A stretch of DNA of 64,000 bases from Edwardsiella tarda ATCC 15947 = NBRC 105688 (GTDB taxonomy: Bacteria; Pseudomonadota; Gammaproteobacteria; Enterobacterales; Enterobacteriaceae). Within the stretch, counting starts at the first letter, position 1. Every line of letters begins with the position of its first letter. Of the stretch, positions 63,786 through 64,000 are shown one piece after another. A program made the translations under genes and the position numbers. The notes under the pieces are model-generated. The model saw nothing but the letters and a program-made list of their open reading frames with translations. It searched no databases and was not told the DNA's origin. The stretch lies in NCBI RefSeq assembly GCF_003113495.2, contig NZ_CP084506.1, positions 1,550,001 to 1,614,000 of the forward strand, written 5' to 3'.

Positions 63786-64000
63786 TTAATCTTGCGCGTG
63801 GAATGGCGCCGCGCAGCAGCGATTACGCCCTTGGGCCTTCGCCTGATACAGCAGGCTATCCGTCTGCTGGAGAAAGTCGGCCGCCTGGGCGTCACCGGTC
63901 AGGGTCGCGCAGCAGACGCCGGCGCTGACGGTGAGGAATGGTACGCTCCCGCCCGGATGCTCGATACTGAGTGCTTGAACACTATTACGTATTCGCTCCG
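63786..64000 (-). CDS. GGDEF-domain protein, C-terminal fragment
   Basis: About 71 codons are inside the window. The visible end contains PFLTVSAGVCCAT and ADFLQQTDSLLYQAKAQGRNR, the last strand and helix of a GGDEF (diguanylate cyclase) domain, then a short Cys-rich tail before TAA. Whether the catalytic GGDEF loop is intact cannot be seen because it lies right of the edge. It would make or bind cyclic-di-GMP. Confidence 0.85.
   Translation of the reverse strand, partial: ERIRNSVQALSIEHPGGSVPFLTVSAGVCCATLTGDAQAADFLQQTDSLLYQAKAQGRNRCCAAPFHAQD

Overview
The window is GC-rich chromosomal DNA from an enterobacterium (Enterobacterales). The NikDCBA, NanR/A/T/K/Q, HpaG-X/A, PhnX/W/R/S/T/U/V, RcnR/RcnA and MelR/MelA products align almost residue for residue with remembered Escherichia/Salmonella/Klebsiella proteins. 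Gene order differs from E. coli, so this is another genus. An Edwardsiella-like or similar GC-rich member is possible, but I cannot settle the genus from sequence alone. Coding density is high, no transposase, integrase, tRNA, rRNA or CRISPR array was seen, and most of the window is catabolic and transport islands with their own regulators.

Layout. 1-3984: nickel importer nikABCD (minus strand; nikD runs off the left edge) with a NikR operator in front of nikA. 4034-4276: a 27-unit 9-bp tandem repeat. 4482-9395: sialic acid genes nanR, nanA, nanT, nanK, nanQ, with a triple NanR operator and a CRP site; nanE is missing from the cluster. 9422-12512: minus-strand unit of ABC transmembrane protein, Tat-exported amine oxidase and TetR regulator, with two palindromic operators at its promoter. 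12615-26986: a complete 4-hydroxyphenylacetate pathway. It uses an Acinetobacter-type two-component hydroxylase (C1/C2) instead of HpaBC, a split hpaG, and two extra operon members (Bcr/CflA exporter and succinate-semialdehyde dehydrogenase). 27066-33967: 2-aminoethylphosphonate uptake and degradation (phnXW, phnR, phnSTUV) with two matching PhnR-type operators. 34035-34960: GNAT acetyltransferase and a 500-base stretch that looks like an unannotated RNA locus. 34991-37775: gtrABC-like O-antigen glucosylation genes.

38016-48923: an uncharacterised polysaccharide island: outer-membrane beta-barrel protein, secreted GH2 glycosidase, three DUF3131 proteins, a cellulose-synthase-like GT2 and a divergent OpgC-type acyltransferase. 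49074-52651: a MolABC-like molybdate/tungstate importer with a ModE-like box and a ModA-like protein lacking a signal peptide that overlaps it tail to tail. 52760-54885: reverse transsulfuration pair (cystathionine beta-synthase and gamma-lyase). 55000-57070: metal homeostasis, with a DUF305 protein behind a CueR-type 19-bp-spacer promoter, then rcnR/rcnA with two RcnR operators. 57361-59984: a Slam translocon and its cognate repeat-bearing surface lipoprotein, with AT-richer DNA suggesting acquisition. 60237-62769: melR and melA without melB. 62912-64000: a beta/gamma-crystallin-like lipoprotein, a 45-residue membrane peptide and the C-terminus of a GGDEF protein.

How the parts fit. Nickel import (NikR) and export (RcnR) are both present, as are molybdenum/tungsten import and copper-type responses, so the window is rich in metal control. 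The hpa genes convert 4-hydroxyphenylacetate to pyruvate plus succinic semialdehyde, and the embedded dehydrogenase finishes the route to succinate. The gtr genes, polysaccharide island, Slam pair and sialic acid genes all concern the cell surface or host-derived nutrients. The least explained items are the DUF3131/GT2/OpgC island, the signal-peptide-less ModA-like protein, the Slam pair and the two intergenic microsatellites next to GntR regulators.
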